NCBI GenBank assembly: GCA_003455235.1
Contig: DMRT01000033.1
Location: 1-7,052, forward strand
Source of the DNA: Chitinophagaceae bacterium
Lineage (GTDB): Bacteria; Bacteroidota; Bacteroidia; Chitinophagales; Chitinophagaceae
DNA: 7,052 nt
Reading direction: 5' to 3'
Part shown: positions 1 to 6,800 of the stretch, in pieces
Layout: every line of letters begins with the position of its first letter
Position numbering within the stretch: position 1 is the stretch's first letter
Notes under the pieces: generated by a model
The model's input: only the letters and a program-made list of their open reading frames with translations
Told to the model about the DNA's origin: nothing
Databases searched by the model: none
Position numbers and translations under genes: made by a program

Positions 1-828
1 GGCCCCAACGGCGCCGGTAAAACCACGTTGATCCGGATGATCACCGGTATCTTTTATCCCGACGCAGGAAACATCCTGCTGAAAGGAAAGAATTTTGATC
101 CCGAAAACGACGCCCGGTACATCGGTTACATGCCCGAAGAAAGAGGCCTGTATAAAAAAATGAAGATTGGCGAGCAGGCCCTGTACCTGGCCCAGCTGAA
201 AGGAATGAAACGCCACGAAGCCATGGAAAAAATCAAGAGCTGGTTTAAACGGCTGGAGATGGACAGCTGGTGGAATAAAAAAGTGGAAGACCTCAGTAAA
301 GGCATGGGACAGAAACTGCAGTTTGTAATCACCGTACTGCACGAACCCGACCTCATTATCCTGGATGAACCATTCAGCGGGCTGGACCCGGTAAATGCCA
401 ACCTCATCAAAGATGAAATTTACCGGCTGGCACAGAACGGCACCACCATCATCTTCAGCACCCACCGCATGGAACAGGTGGAAGAGATCTGCCGCAACAT
501 CGTGCTGGTAAATAAAGGAAAGAAGATACTGGATGGAACTGTTGACGATGTGAAAAATAATTTCAAGGAACACCTGTTCGGCATACAGCTGGAAGAAATG
601 CCCGCCGGCATCAGCAGCAGCGCCTTTGACCTGGTGAACAGCGGTAATAAAGAACTGGTTGTACGCATCAACGAAGGACACAAACCAAACGATGTACTCA
701 ATTATTTCATCGGCCGGGGAAGCAACGTGGTTTCGTTTAAAGAAATTCTTCCTTCGCTGAACGACATCTTCATTAAGCTGGTGGAAGGCACACCCACCGC
801 CCGTCAATTTGAAAAATTAAACGCATAA
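1..828 (+). CDS. ABC transporter ATP-binding protein, NatA-like (5' end outside window)
   Basis: Cytoplasmic ATPase subunit of an ABC-2 type exporter; it powers the permease encoded just downstream. The frame is open from base 1 and begins inside the Walker A motif (GPNGAGKTT, visible residues 1-9), so the true start lies before the window; a TTG at base 28 falls after Walker A and cannot be the start. In order: Q-loop region YMPEERGLY (43-51, with the PEERG form in place of a plain glutamine), signature LSKGM (98-102), Walker B LIILDEP (118-124), D-loop SGLD (126-129) and H-loop STHR with His155. Residues from about 190 to 262 form a C-terminal extension ending LPSLNDIFIKL, typical of the DUF4162 domain found in NatA/YhaQ-type ATPases. 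All catalytic motifs are intact. The permease start follows after 20 bp, which implies co-transcription. The cargo is unknown; sodium export is known for NatAB but is not demonstrated by this sequence. Confidence 0.95.
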   Translation, partial: GPNGAGKTTLIRMITGIFYPDAGNILLKGKNFDPENDARYIGYMPEERGLYKKMKIGEQALYLAQLKGMKRHEAMEKIKSWFKRLEMDSWWNKKVEDLSKGMGQKLQFVITVLHEPDLIILDEPFSGLDPVNANLIKDEIYRLAQNGTTIIFSTHRMEQVEEICRNIVLVNKGKKILDGTVDDVKNNFKEHLFGIQLEEMPAGISSSAFDLVNSGNKELVVRINEGHKPNDVLNYFIGRGSNVVSFKEILPSLNDIFIKLVEGTPTARQFEKLNA

Positions 829-848
829 TCACCTCACAACCGGACAAC

Positions 849-2123
849 ATGAATAAGATCATCCTGATAATAAAAAGAGAATTCTTAACCCGGGTTCGGA
901 AACGGACCTTTATCATCGGCACCATCCTGTTTCCCTTGCTTTACATGGGCCTGATATTCGGCACCGGGTACATTGCCGACAAAACAAGGGAAGACCTGAA
1001 GATCGCCCTGGTAGACCGTTCGGGCCTGTTCACCGAAGAACGGATTAAAGCCTTTGAAAAAGGCGATACCTCCCATTCGCTGAAGCTGATTACCTCCGGG
1101 CAGGAAAGGCTGATGACTTCCTTCGACTCACTTGGCTTTGACGGCTACGTGGTAATACCGGCTAATTTCAACTGGCGCACAGGAACCGACAGCCTCCTGT
1201 TCACTACCAAAAAATCGTTCGGCATCGGCGCCCTGAACCCGGCTGAAAACAAAATCAACGGCATCTGGAACCGGATCAAGAACGACAGCCTTGGTATTGA
1301 TGTGAGCAAAGAAGAAGTGCTGAATAAAAAAGTAAACCTTAAACTGAATAACGAAAAGAATAAAAATGCCAATGAAAAAACGGCTACGGTAATCGGGTAT
1401 GTGTGCGGTTTTCTGATGTACCTCATCCTGCTGCTGTACGGTTCACAGGTAATGATGGGCGTAACAGAAGAAAAAACAAGCCGTATTGCCGAAGTGGTGG
1501 TATCATCTGTTAAGCCCTTCCAGCTGATGATCGGGAAGATTGTGGGTATTGGCATGGTGGCGCTTACCCAGTTCCTCATCTGGGTGGTGTGCATCTTCCT
1601 CATTTATAACGTAAGTAAAAACAGCGGCAGTGCCGGCGGTAATTTCTCCGGCATGGTGGGCGCCGTGCAGGAAGTATTCACCACCGTAAATATTCCGCTG
1701 GTGGTGGGATGTTTCGTCTTCTATCTCCTGGGAGGCTTCTTCTTCTATTCTTCGCTGTACGCTGCCATTGGCAGTGCCATTAATGAAGACATGCGGGAAG
1801 CCCAGTCACTCAGTTTCCCCATTACCATGCTGGTGATCTTCTCTATTGCGCTGATGACGCCGGCGATTTCAAACCCCAGCAGTTCGGTGGCGGTATGGAC
1901 CAGCATCATTCCCTTCAGCTCTCCTATTGTAATGATGGCACGCATTCCGTTCGGCGTTCCGGCCACGGTTCCCTGGTGGCAATTGGGCCTTTCGATGCTG
2001 CTGCTGGTAGCCGGCTTTATCTTTACCACCTGGTTTGCTGCCCGCATTTACCGTACCGGCATCCTGATGTATGGTAAAAAGCCAAGCTGGAAAGAAATGA
2101 TGAAATGGGCTTTCAGAAAATAA
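849..2123 (+). CDS. ABC-2 type transporter permease, NatB/YhaP-like
   Basis: Inner-membrane permease of 424 residues that partners the ATPase upstream. Its topology fits the ABC2_membrane_3 family: one N-terminal membrane segment (about 21-41), a large extracytoplasmic domain (about 42-177), then a membrane block with segments near 179-199, 226-253, 281-303, 322-341 and 377-397. The cytoplasmic motif GVTEEKTSRIAEVVVSSVKP (204-223) between segments 2 and 3 is the hallmark coupling region of NatB-like permeases. The N-terminus (IIKREFLTRVRKRTF) is also typical of the family. The ATG at 849 gives a normal N-terminus and lies 20 bp after the ATPase stop; no Shine-Dalgarno sequence precedes it. 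The gene ends 8 bp before a strong terminator hairpin, so it is the last gene of its operon. The transported substrate (sodium, drug, lipid or peptide) cannot be told from sequence. Confidence 0.93.
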   Translation: MNKIILIIKREFLTRVRKRTFIIGTILFPLLYMGLIFGTGYIADKTREDLKIALVDRSGLFTEERIKAFEKGDTSHSLKLITSGQERLMTSFDSLGFDGYVVIPANFNWRTGTDSLLFTTKKSFGIGALNPAENKINGIWNRIKNDSLGIDVSKEEVLNKKVNLKLNNEKNKNANEKTATVIGYVCGFLMYLILLLYGSQVMMGVTEEKTSRIAEVVVSSVKPFQLMIGKIVGIGMVALTQFLIWVVCIFLIYNVSKNSGSAGGNFSGMVGAVQEVFTTVNIPLVVGCFVFYLLGGFFFYSSLYAAIGSAINEDMREAQSLSFPITMLVIFSIALMTPAISNPSSSVAVWTSIIPFSSPIVMMARIPFGVPATVPWWQLGLSMLLLVAGFIFTTWFAARIYRTGILMYGKKPSWKEMMKWAFRK

Positions 2124-2131
2124 TTCTCCCC

Positions 2132-2170
2132 AAACTAAAAGATCCCGCCAGTGGCGGGATCTTTTAGTTT
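2132..2170. terminator. Bidirectional intrinsic terminator between convergent genes
   Basis: A perfect 18-bp inverted repeat has arms at 2132-2149 (AAACTAAAAGATCCCGCC) and 2153-2170 around a 3-base loop, AGT. The inner 9 bp (GATCCCGCC) form a GC-rich core, and the outer part is A-rich on one side and T-rich on the other, so each strand reads a GC hairpin followed by CTTTTAGTTT. It lies 8 bp after the permease stop (+) and 13 bp after the co-polymerase stop (-). This is the expected arrangement for a shared terminator. Confidence 0.87.
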
Positions 2171-2183
2171 ATATCAATATCGT

Positions 2184-3239
2184 TTATTTTAAGGGTTCGC
2201 TTTGCGGTTGCAGGGCGGTGGGTGATTTGGGTTTGGATGCCTTTTCATTGGCTTTATTGAGTTCATCACCCAGGTATTGGTTGATGATCTTCCAGCTGAT
2301 GCCCAGCATGGCCAGGAAAGCACCCAGTATCAACCCGATGAGGGTATAGATGATCTTTGATTTCTGAACCGGGTCGTAGGGAGGTTCCGGTTTATCCAGC
2401 GCTTCAATAATAGGCGTCTCCTTCTGCAGGCGGTAAGCAGCCGATTCCCGGTTATTAACCGCATAATAGTATTGCGACTGAACCGTGGCCTTGTCCTGCG
2501 CCAGGTTCACCTTGGGTATGCTGTAGCGCTGCAGGCCCTCATTGGTGAAAAAGGTGCTTTCATCCAGGGCAATGGCACGCTTATCCAGTTCATTCAGCAC
2601 AGTCAGTAATGAATCGGCCTTCTTGATGGAGAATTCATAATCAATCTGTGCTTTTTTCTTTTTCAGTTCAATATAAAAAAGAGAGAGCTTGTTGATGTAT
2701 ACATAACTGATTTCCCGAACCAGTTTCTGGTTGCTGTTGGTATAATACAGTTCCAGGATTCCGTTCTTGTTGATCTTGGCATTAAATGAAGCCTTCAGCA
2801 GGTTGCTGGCCACGTTGATCTGGGCCAGGCTGTCGAGGGGGGTATCAATTTTTTCATTCTGCATAAAACCGGTGTGGCGGTTATTCTCTTCAATAAGCAG
2901 GTCGGAAATGGTCCGGTTCTTCATCGAAGGAATGCGTTCCATGGCCACGGCTTCCCGGGTACGGCGGCTGTTGGCCAGCTCCACAATGTTGATGGAGGCG
3001 TCTTCGGTAAACGACTTGGGTGCATCGGTAAGTCCCAGCAGGTTGCTGATGGTGGAGCCCGGACTGCTGTTACTGGATGCATTCAGCGGAAACACGGTCG
3101 ATTTGGCCGTCCACTGTATTATGCTCTGTTTGGCCATAAAGAAAAACAAACCGCCAAACAGCAGGGCAATGATTACGATAAGCCAGCTGAATTTCCGGAG
3201 CCGTTGCAGGATTTGTTTTATGAGTTCGATGTTGTTCAT
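2184..3239 (-). CDS. Wzz-like polysaccharide co-polymerase (chain length determinant family), no kinase domain
   Basis: Inner-membrane protein of 351 residues, likely to control chain length or assist export of a surface polysaccharide together with the Wza-like protein encoded 24 bp upstream. A basic N-terminal segment (NIELIKQILQRLRKF) leads into membrane segment 1 (about 18-36). A periplasmic region (about 37-295) follows, with charged, probably helical or coiled-coil stretches near 190-225 and 245-280. The proline-rich PEPPYDP (284-290) stands just before membrane segment 2 (about 296-316), as is typical of Wzz-type co-polymerases. The C-terminal cytoplasmic tail (about 325-351) is rich in Lys, Pro and Ser; no Walker motifs or tyrosine cluster are present, so this is not a BY-kinase (Wzc) fusion. 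The ATG at 3239 is the natural start, giving a short cytoplasmic N-terminus; no Shine-Dalgarno sequence is seen. Family assignment rests on topology, the proline motif and the neighbour; the periplasmic domain itself is divergent. Confidence 0.82.
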   Translation of the reverse strand: MNNIELIKQILQRLRKFSWLIVIIALLFGGLFFFMAKQSIIQWTAKSTVFPLNASSNSSPGSTISNLLGLTDAPKSFTEDASINIVELANSRRTREAVAMERIPSMKNRTISDLLIEENNRHTGFMQNEKIDTPLDSLAQINVASNLLKASFNAKINKNGILELYYTNSNQKLVREISYVYINKLSLFYIELKKKKAQIDYEFSIKKADSLLTVLNELDKRAIALDESTFFTNEGLQRYSIPKVNLAQDKATVQSQYYYAVNNRESAAYRLQKETPIIEALDKPEPPYDPVQKSKIIYTLIGLILGAFLAMLGISWKIINQYLGDELNKANEKASKPKSPTALQPQSEPLK

Positions 3240-3263
3240 TTCGTCGGTTTAAATGTACACGGC

Positions 3264-5681
3264 TTATTGTATGATCTTGGCGATGAAAGCAGCCACGGCA
3301 ATGGGTATGCTCGACAATGCCACCTGCAGAACCGCATCGGTTACTTCGGCGCCCTGCGGCCTTACCGGCACATGAATGGTGGATCCTTCCTGCACTTTTG
3401 GATAGAAATGAATGAAGAAAAGATTGAACGTACGTTTACTTCTTCCATTGGCATAGGTAACATATACCCGTTTCTTCCATGGCCGTATTCCGTACCCACC
3501 GGCTTTGTCAATGTAATAGCCCACGTTGGAATGTTCTTTATCGAAAGTAAGTTTCAGGGGTGCCTGTACATTTCCTTCTACATTCACAAAAGGATTCACT
3601 TCGGGAATAAATACCACATCGCCTTCCTGCAGGATGATGTCGTACTTCGAATTTTTATATTTCAGCGCCCGGTACAGGTCAATGCTCACGGGCTCCTTCG
3701 CCACTTCGCTCAGTGTTTTCTGGGCCGAGTCGAGCACAATGCTGCCGATGGAATCGGTGAGTGAACCGGCTTTCTTTGTTACGTTGTCGCGGTAGTATTG
3801 TGTTTTTTTACGGTACAGGATGGCGCCGCTGAGGTCGGCATTTTCACGGATGCCGCCGGCTCTTTCTATGTATGATGAAAGACGTTCGTATTTGCTCAGC
3901 CGTGGGTATGGACCAGAGTATTGAACCAGTCCATTGATCTGAACCAGTTGCTGCAGCTCAAACGTGGGATTCTTGCGCACATAGATCTGGTCGTAAGGAC
4001 GTAACTGGATTTTACCGGAAACGCTGTCCAGCTCCAGGTTGGGCATCACCTTCACCGTTTTAAGAACGGTACGGGTGGGTTGCTGCATTCCTTTTGCTGA
4101 ATCTATATCTACCACACTGGATATTTCGATACGGCCGTATTCAGCCGATTGTTTTAAGCCACCTGATAAATAAAGAAGATCCTGGAGGGTCATGCCGCCA
4201 TACTTATATATCTTTCCTTCCTTGCGTACTTCACCAAAGATTTCCACGTACTGCCTGTCGGCAAACTGGTTGGCGCTGAAAAGCAGTACCTGGTCGTTGG
4301 CATACAACTCCACGTTGTAAATGCTGGCGGTATCATTGGTAGTGATGCCGCTGAGGTTCACTTCCACCTTGCTGGCTTTGATGTTGGTGCTGTCGCCGCC
4401 GCCGCGGAATATATAGGCCCTTGGCAGGTATGTGTTGCGGGTGATGCCGCCGGCCCGGTTGATAAGGTCGAATAATTTATCTCCTTTTCTTATCTCGTAC
4501 TGGCCGGGATAAGAAACCTCGCCTTTCATATCCACTTTATTGATCAGCCCGGGATTAACAGCAATCACTTTTACAATATCTCCGTCGGTGAGTGGAAAAT
4601 CCTGTCCGCTCAACCGGGCATCTCCCGTGGGATTAAGAATGGCTGTTGCATTCACATCTTTGATGGTTTGTTTTTCAAGCTCGGTACGGTATACTTTCAC
4701 CCCGCTGGAGAATGCATCGTTGTGCAGGCCGCCTGAATATTTCAGCAGGGCCTTCATGCCTTCATCCTTCTTCAGCTGGTAATACATTGGTCGCTTGAAC
4801 CGGCCTTCGGCCTTTACCTTTTTCTCCACCGTTTGAAGGATCACGAAATCGTTATTCTCGAGGTAAATATGTTTACCGAAATCGCCGGTGGTAAGGTATT
4901 TATATACATCCAGCACATCGATGATCCGTCCGTTGCGTTTGATCTGGATCTCCCGCAGGTTGGCGAGGTCGGTAGGTCCGCCAGCCAGCACGATCACGTT
5001 GAATGCATTGGTGAAGGCGGAAACAGTTACAGGTCCCTGGTTCTTTATTTCGCCGGCCACATTGATATTAATGGTGCGTGGCTGACCCAGTGAAACGGAA
5101 ATATTGGTGGAGGGTGGTACAAAAGCTTTGAAGCGCTGGGTAAGCAGTGCACGTACGTTTTCAAACGTGAGGCCCTGCAAATATATCTTACCAATACTAG
5201 CAGGGAAGATAGATCCATCTCTTGCCACGGTGTAATCAAGTGTTGCTTCCGCGCCATTCCAGAGTGAAACAATGATCTGGTCATACACGCCGATCGGGTA
5301 ATCGAGCGGCGGAGTTGATAATTCGGTGAGCGATGCTACAGCGCCTGAACGGAATAAGTTCATGCCATAGGTATCTTCGGTGGGGTTCATGGATTGAGGC
5401 GTGCTCTCCTTCACCAGGCTGTCTTTCTCAATCTTATCTTTCAATGATTTGTTCAGCTCGGCCCCTGTTTTCTGGTTTTCCACCGGGTTCTTGTTCTTCA
5501 GCATATCATACAGCTGGGCCGGCGGCATCGTAGTAGGCAACGTGGGAACGTCCGGGTTGCTGGGATCTTTAATGGTCGGGTTTTGTGCGTGGGCAGTATG
5601 CAGGGCACAAAGGAACACCGCAGCAAAAACAGCAATCGCCTTTCGAAAACCAAAATAAATTTTCCCTTGGGTTGGTAACAT
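3264..5681 (-). CDS. Wza-like outer-membrane polysaccharide export protein with six SLBB-type repeats
   Basis: Secreted protein of 805 residues, likely to form the periplasmic/outer-membrane conduit for an exopolysaccharide or capsule. A signal peptide occupies about 1-32 (hydrophobic AIAVFAAVFLCALHTAHA, predicted cut before Gln33). A low-complexity linker rich in Pro, Asn and Lys follows (33-100). The Poly_export (PES) domain spans about 124-203, with the motif YPIGVYDQIIVSLW (128-141) and RDGSIFPASIGKIYLQG (154-170). Six SLBB-like units follow (about 205-772), recognisable by a V-x-G-E/N-V start, a central AGG or SGG, and a closing D-x-V/I-x-V/I strand. A hydrophobic segment at 782-803 may be the membrane helix that forms the pore in Wza-type proteins. 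At 805 residues it is about twice the length of E. coli Wza because of the extra SLBB units. The ATG at 5681 gives a complete signal peptide; an A-rich stretch rather than a Shine-Dalgarno sequence precedes it. It is the first gene of the two-gene export unit. Confidence 0.94.
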   Translation of the reverse strand: MLPTQGKIYFGFRKAIAVFAAVFLCALHTAHAQNPTIKDPSNPDVPTLPTTMPPAQLYDMLKNKNPVENQKTGAELNKSLKDKIEKDSLVKESTPQSMNPTEDTYGMNLFRSGAVASLTELSTPPLDYPIGVYDQIIVSLWNGAEATLDYTVARDGSIFPASIGKIYLQGLTFENVRALLTQRFKAFVPPSTNISVSLGQPRTININVAGEIKNQGPVTVSAFTNAFNVIVLAGGPTDLANLREIQIKRNGRIIDVLDVYKYLTTGDFGKHIYLENNDFVILQTVEKKVKAEGRFKRPMYYQLKKDEGMKALLKYSGGLHNDAFSSGVKVYRTELEKQTIKDVNATAILNPTGDARLSGQDFPLTDGDIVKVIAVNPGLINKVDMKGEVSYPGQYEIRKGDKLFDLINRAGGITRNTYLPRAYIFRGGGDSTNIKASKVEVNLSGITTNDTASIYNVELYANDQVLLFSANQFADRQYVEIFGEVRKEGKIYKYGGMTLQDLLYLSGGLKQSAEYGRIEISSVVDIDSAKGMQQPTRTVLKTVKVMPNLELDSVSGKIQLRPYDQIYVRKNPTFELQQLVQINGLVQYSGPYPRLSKYERLSSYIERAGGIRENADLSGAILYRKKTQYYRDNVTKKAGSLTDSIGSIVLDSAQKTLSEVAKEPVSIDLYRALKYKNSKYDIILQEGDVVFIPEVNPFVNVEGNVQAPLKLTFDKEHSNVGYYIDKAGGYGIRPWKKRVYVTYANGRSKRTFNLFFIHFYPKVQEGSTIHVPVRPQGAEVTDAVLQVALSSIPIAVAAFIAKIIQ
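3366..5069 (-). repeat. Six divergent SLBB-type units within the export protein
   Basis: By eye the units run at about residues 205-283 (VAGEIKNQGPV, LAGG), 289-374 (AEGRFKRPMYY, SGG), 382-468 (MKGEVSYPGQY, AGG), 477-568 (IFGEVRKEGKI, SGG), 579-692 (INGLVQYSGPY, AGG) and 697-772 (VEGNVQAPLKL, AGG). Each opens with a Gly in a beta strand, has an [AS]GG turn about 25-32 residues later, and closes with a strand such as DGDIVKVI or EGDVVFIP. SLBB domains are known to bind sugar or to stack into rings. The fifth unit carries a longer insertion (about 625-670). Boundaries are approximate and are a visual judgement, not a profile search. Confidence 0.8.
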
Positions 5682-5718
5682 TTTTTGGGGGTTGAGATTA
5701 CAAATTTTAAATAATGCG

Positions 5719-5726
5719 CAAAGATA
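5719..5726 (-). promoter_or_regulatory. Candidate Bacteroidota -7 box (TATCTTTG) upstream of the export gene
   Basis: On the minus strand the 52-bp gap before the export gene contains TATCTTTG, an exact match to the Bacteroidota -7 consensus TAnnTTTG. The nearest upstream TTTG (5752-5755, inside the end of the preceding gene) is separated by 25 bp, somewhat longer than the usual spacing, so the -33 element is weak. Initiation would fall near 5712 and leave an untranslated leader of about 30 bases. This would let the export pair be transcribed independently of the upstream flavoprotein gene. Motifs this short arise by chance in AT-rich gaps. Confidence 0.4.
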
Positions 5727-5733
5727 ATATACT

Positions 5734-6672
5734 TTATTTTAGCGGTTGTTTCAAAGCGGCTTCAAATTCATTCCACATTTCCTGCACGATCTCCGCAGCC
5801 GGTTTTATTTGCTTCACGAGGGCGCTCACCTGTCCAATTTCTAGTTCACCTTCATCCATATCACCTTCAAACATACCTTTTTTGGCACGGGCACGGCCCA
5901 GCAATGCTTTCAGTTCATCAACGGACGCTCCTCTTTCTTCGGCCTCCTGTACCTGTTGATAGAATTTATTTTTCAGCAGGCGTACCGGCGTAAGCTGTTT
6001 CAGGGTTAACCGGGTATCGCCTTCAGCGGAATGAATAACCATGTTTTTAAAATGCTCATGCGAAGATGCTTCCGTACTGGCCACAAAGCGGCTACCTACC
6101 TGTACACCTTCAGCACCCAGCACCATCGCGGCCAGCATCTGTCTTCCGGTGGCAATACCACCGGCCGCAATCACCGGGATATTCACCGCAGCACAAACAG
6201 CCGGTATCAAAACCAGGGTGGTGGTTTCTTCTCTTCCATTGTGGCCACCGGCTTCAAAGCCTTCGGCCACCACGGCATCACAGCCCGCATCCTGCGATTT
6301 CAATGCGAACTTAGTACTGCTTACCACGTGTACTACTTTTATTCCTTCCTTCTGCAGAATGGATGTCCATGTCCCGGGATTACCGGCCGAGGTGAAAACA
6401 ATGGGTACTTTTTCTTCGATGATCACCTGGATGTGCCGGTCGATATCGGGGTATAAGAGGGGCACATTCACCCCGAATGGTTTAGAAGTAGCCTGTTTGC
6501 ATTTTCGGATGTGCTCCCGCAGCACATCGGGGTACATGCTCCCGCTTCCGATGAGTCCCAGCCCCCCGGCATTGCTTACCGCACTGGCCAGTTTCCAGCC
6601 ACTTGCCCAGATCATGCCTGCCTGGATGATGGGATGCTCAATCCCGAAAAGCTGCGTAACCCTGTTTCTCAT
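5734..6672 (-). CDS. FMN-dependent nitronate monooxygenase / FabK-like enoyl-ACP reductase family protein
   Basis: Soluble TIM-barrel flavoprotein of 312 residues. Motifs in order: HPIIQAGM (13-20), NAGGLGLIGSG (34-44), KPFGVNVPLL (64-73), TSAGNP (94-99), AEGFEAGGHNG (136-146, with His144 where the family has its active-site histidine), PVIAAGGIATGR (166-177) and GAEGVQVGSRF (186-196), the last two being the FMN phosphate-binding loops. The family holds both nitronate monooxygenases (oxidation of alkyl nitronates) and FabK enoyl-ACP reductases (last step of the fatty acid elongation cycle). The C-terminal pattern D-x-D-x-G-x(4)-G-Q-x(2)-x-L-V (271-286) is also seen in FabK, so a reductase role is a real alternative. 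The ATG at 6672 is chosen because it aligns with the family N-terminus; the frame is open further upstream to a TTG at 6741, but those 23 codons look non-coding. It lies 52 bp before the export gene with no terminator hairpin between them. Confidence 0.9.
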   Translation of the reverse strand: MRNRVTQLFGIEHPIIQAGMIWASGWKLASAVSNAGGLGLIGSGSMYPDVLREHIRKCKQATSKPFGVNVPLLYPDIDRHIQVIIEEKVPIVFTSAGNPGTWTSILQKEGIKVVHVVSSTKFALKSQDAGCDAVVAEGFEAGGHNGREETTTLVLIPAVCAAVNIPVIAAGGIATGRQMLAAMVLGAEGVQVGSRFVASTEASSHEHFKNMVIHSAEGDTRLTLKQLTPVRLLKNKFYQQVQEAEERGASVDELKALLGRARAKKGMFEGDMDEGELEIGQVSALVKQIKPAAEIVQEMWNEFEAALKQPLK

Positions 6673-6726
6673 GTTGCCAGATCGTTTTTTCAAATATCGT
6701 GAAATAATTAAACAAGGGACGGAAAG

Positions 6727-6745
6727 TACTTTGAAACGCAAAGTA
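6727..6745. promoter_or_regulatory. Inverted repeat TACTTTG-n5-CAAAGTA upstream of the flavoprotein gene
   Basis: A perfect 7-bp inverted repeat (6727-6733 and 6739-6745, spacer AAACG) lies about 55 bp upstream of the ATG at 6672, in the 128-bp gap after the nucleotidyltransferase. It is too AT-rich and lacks the T-tract needed for a terminator. Its position and symmetry would suit an operator for a dimeric regulator, or a chance match. Each arm includes the TTTG tetramer used by Bacteroidota promoters, but no complete -33/-7 pair was found in this gap. Confidence 0.3.
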
Positions 6746-6800
6746 AATGAAAATATTTTACACCCAGGCTGCTTTTTGTGGAAAATTTACCGGGGAAGGA

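Noticed and set aside
28..828. A complete ATPase gene starting at TTG 28
   Set aside because: This start would drop Walker A, which is encoded in frame at bases 1-27; the gene is simply cut by the window edge.
2874..3764. A 296-codon plus-strand open frame crossing the junction of the export and co-polymerase genes
   Set aside because: It spans two convincing minus-strand genes and their gap, and its translation (many His, Gly, Phe) has no recognisable domain. Shadow frame.
5734..6741. A longer version of the flavoprotein starting at TTG 6741
   Set aside because: The extra 23 residues do not resemble the family N-terminus, and the ATG at 6672 starts exactly where family members begin (RNRVTQLFGIEHPIIQAGM).
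6779..6799. Near-palindromic stretch around GGAAAATTTACC as a terminator after the nucleotidyltransferase
   Set aside because: The two halves do not pair into a stable hairpin and there is no following T-tract on the minus strand.
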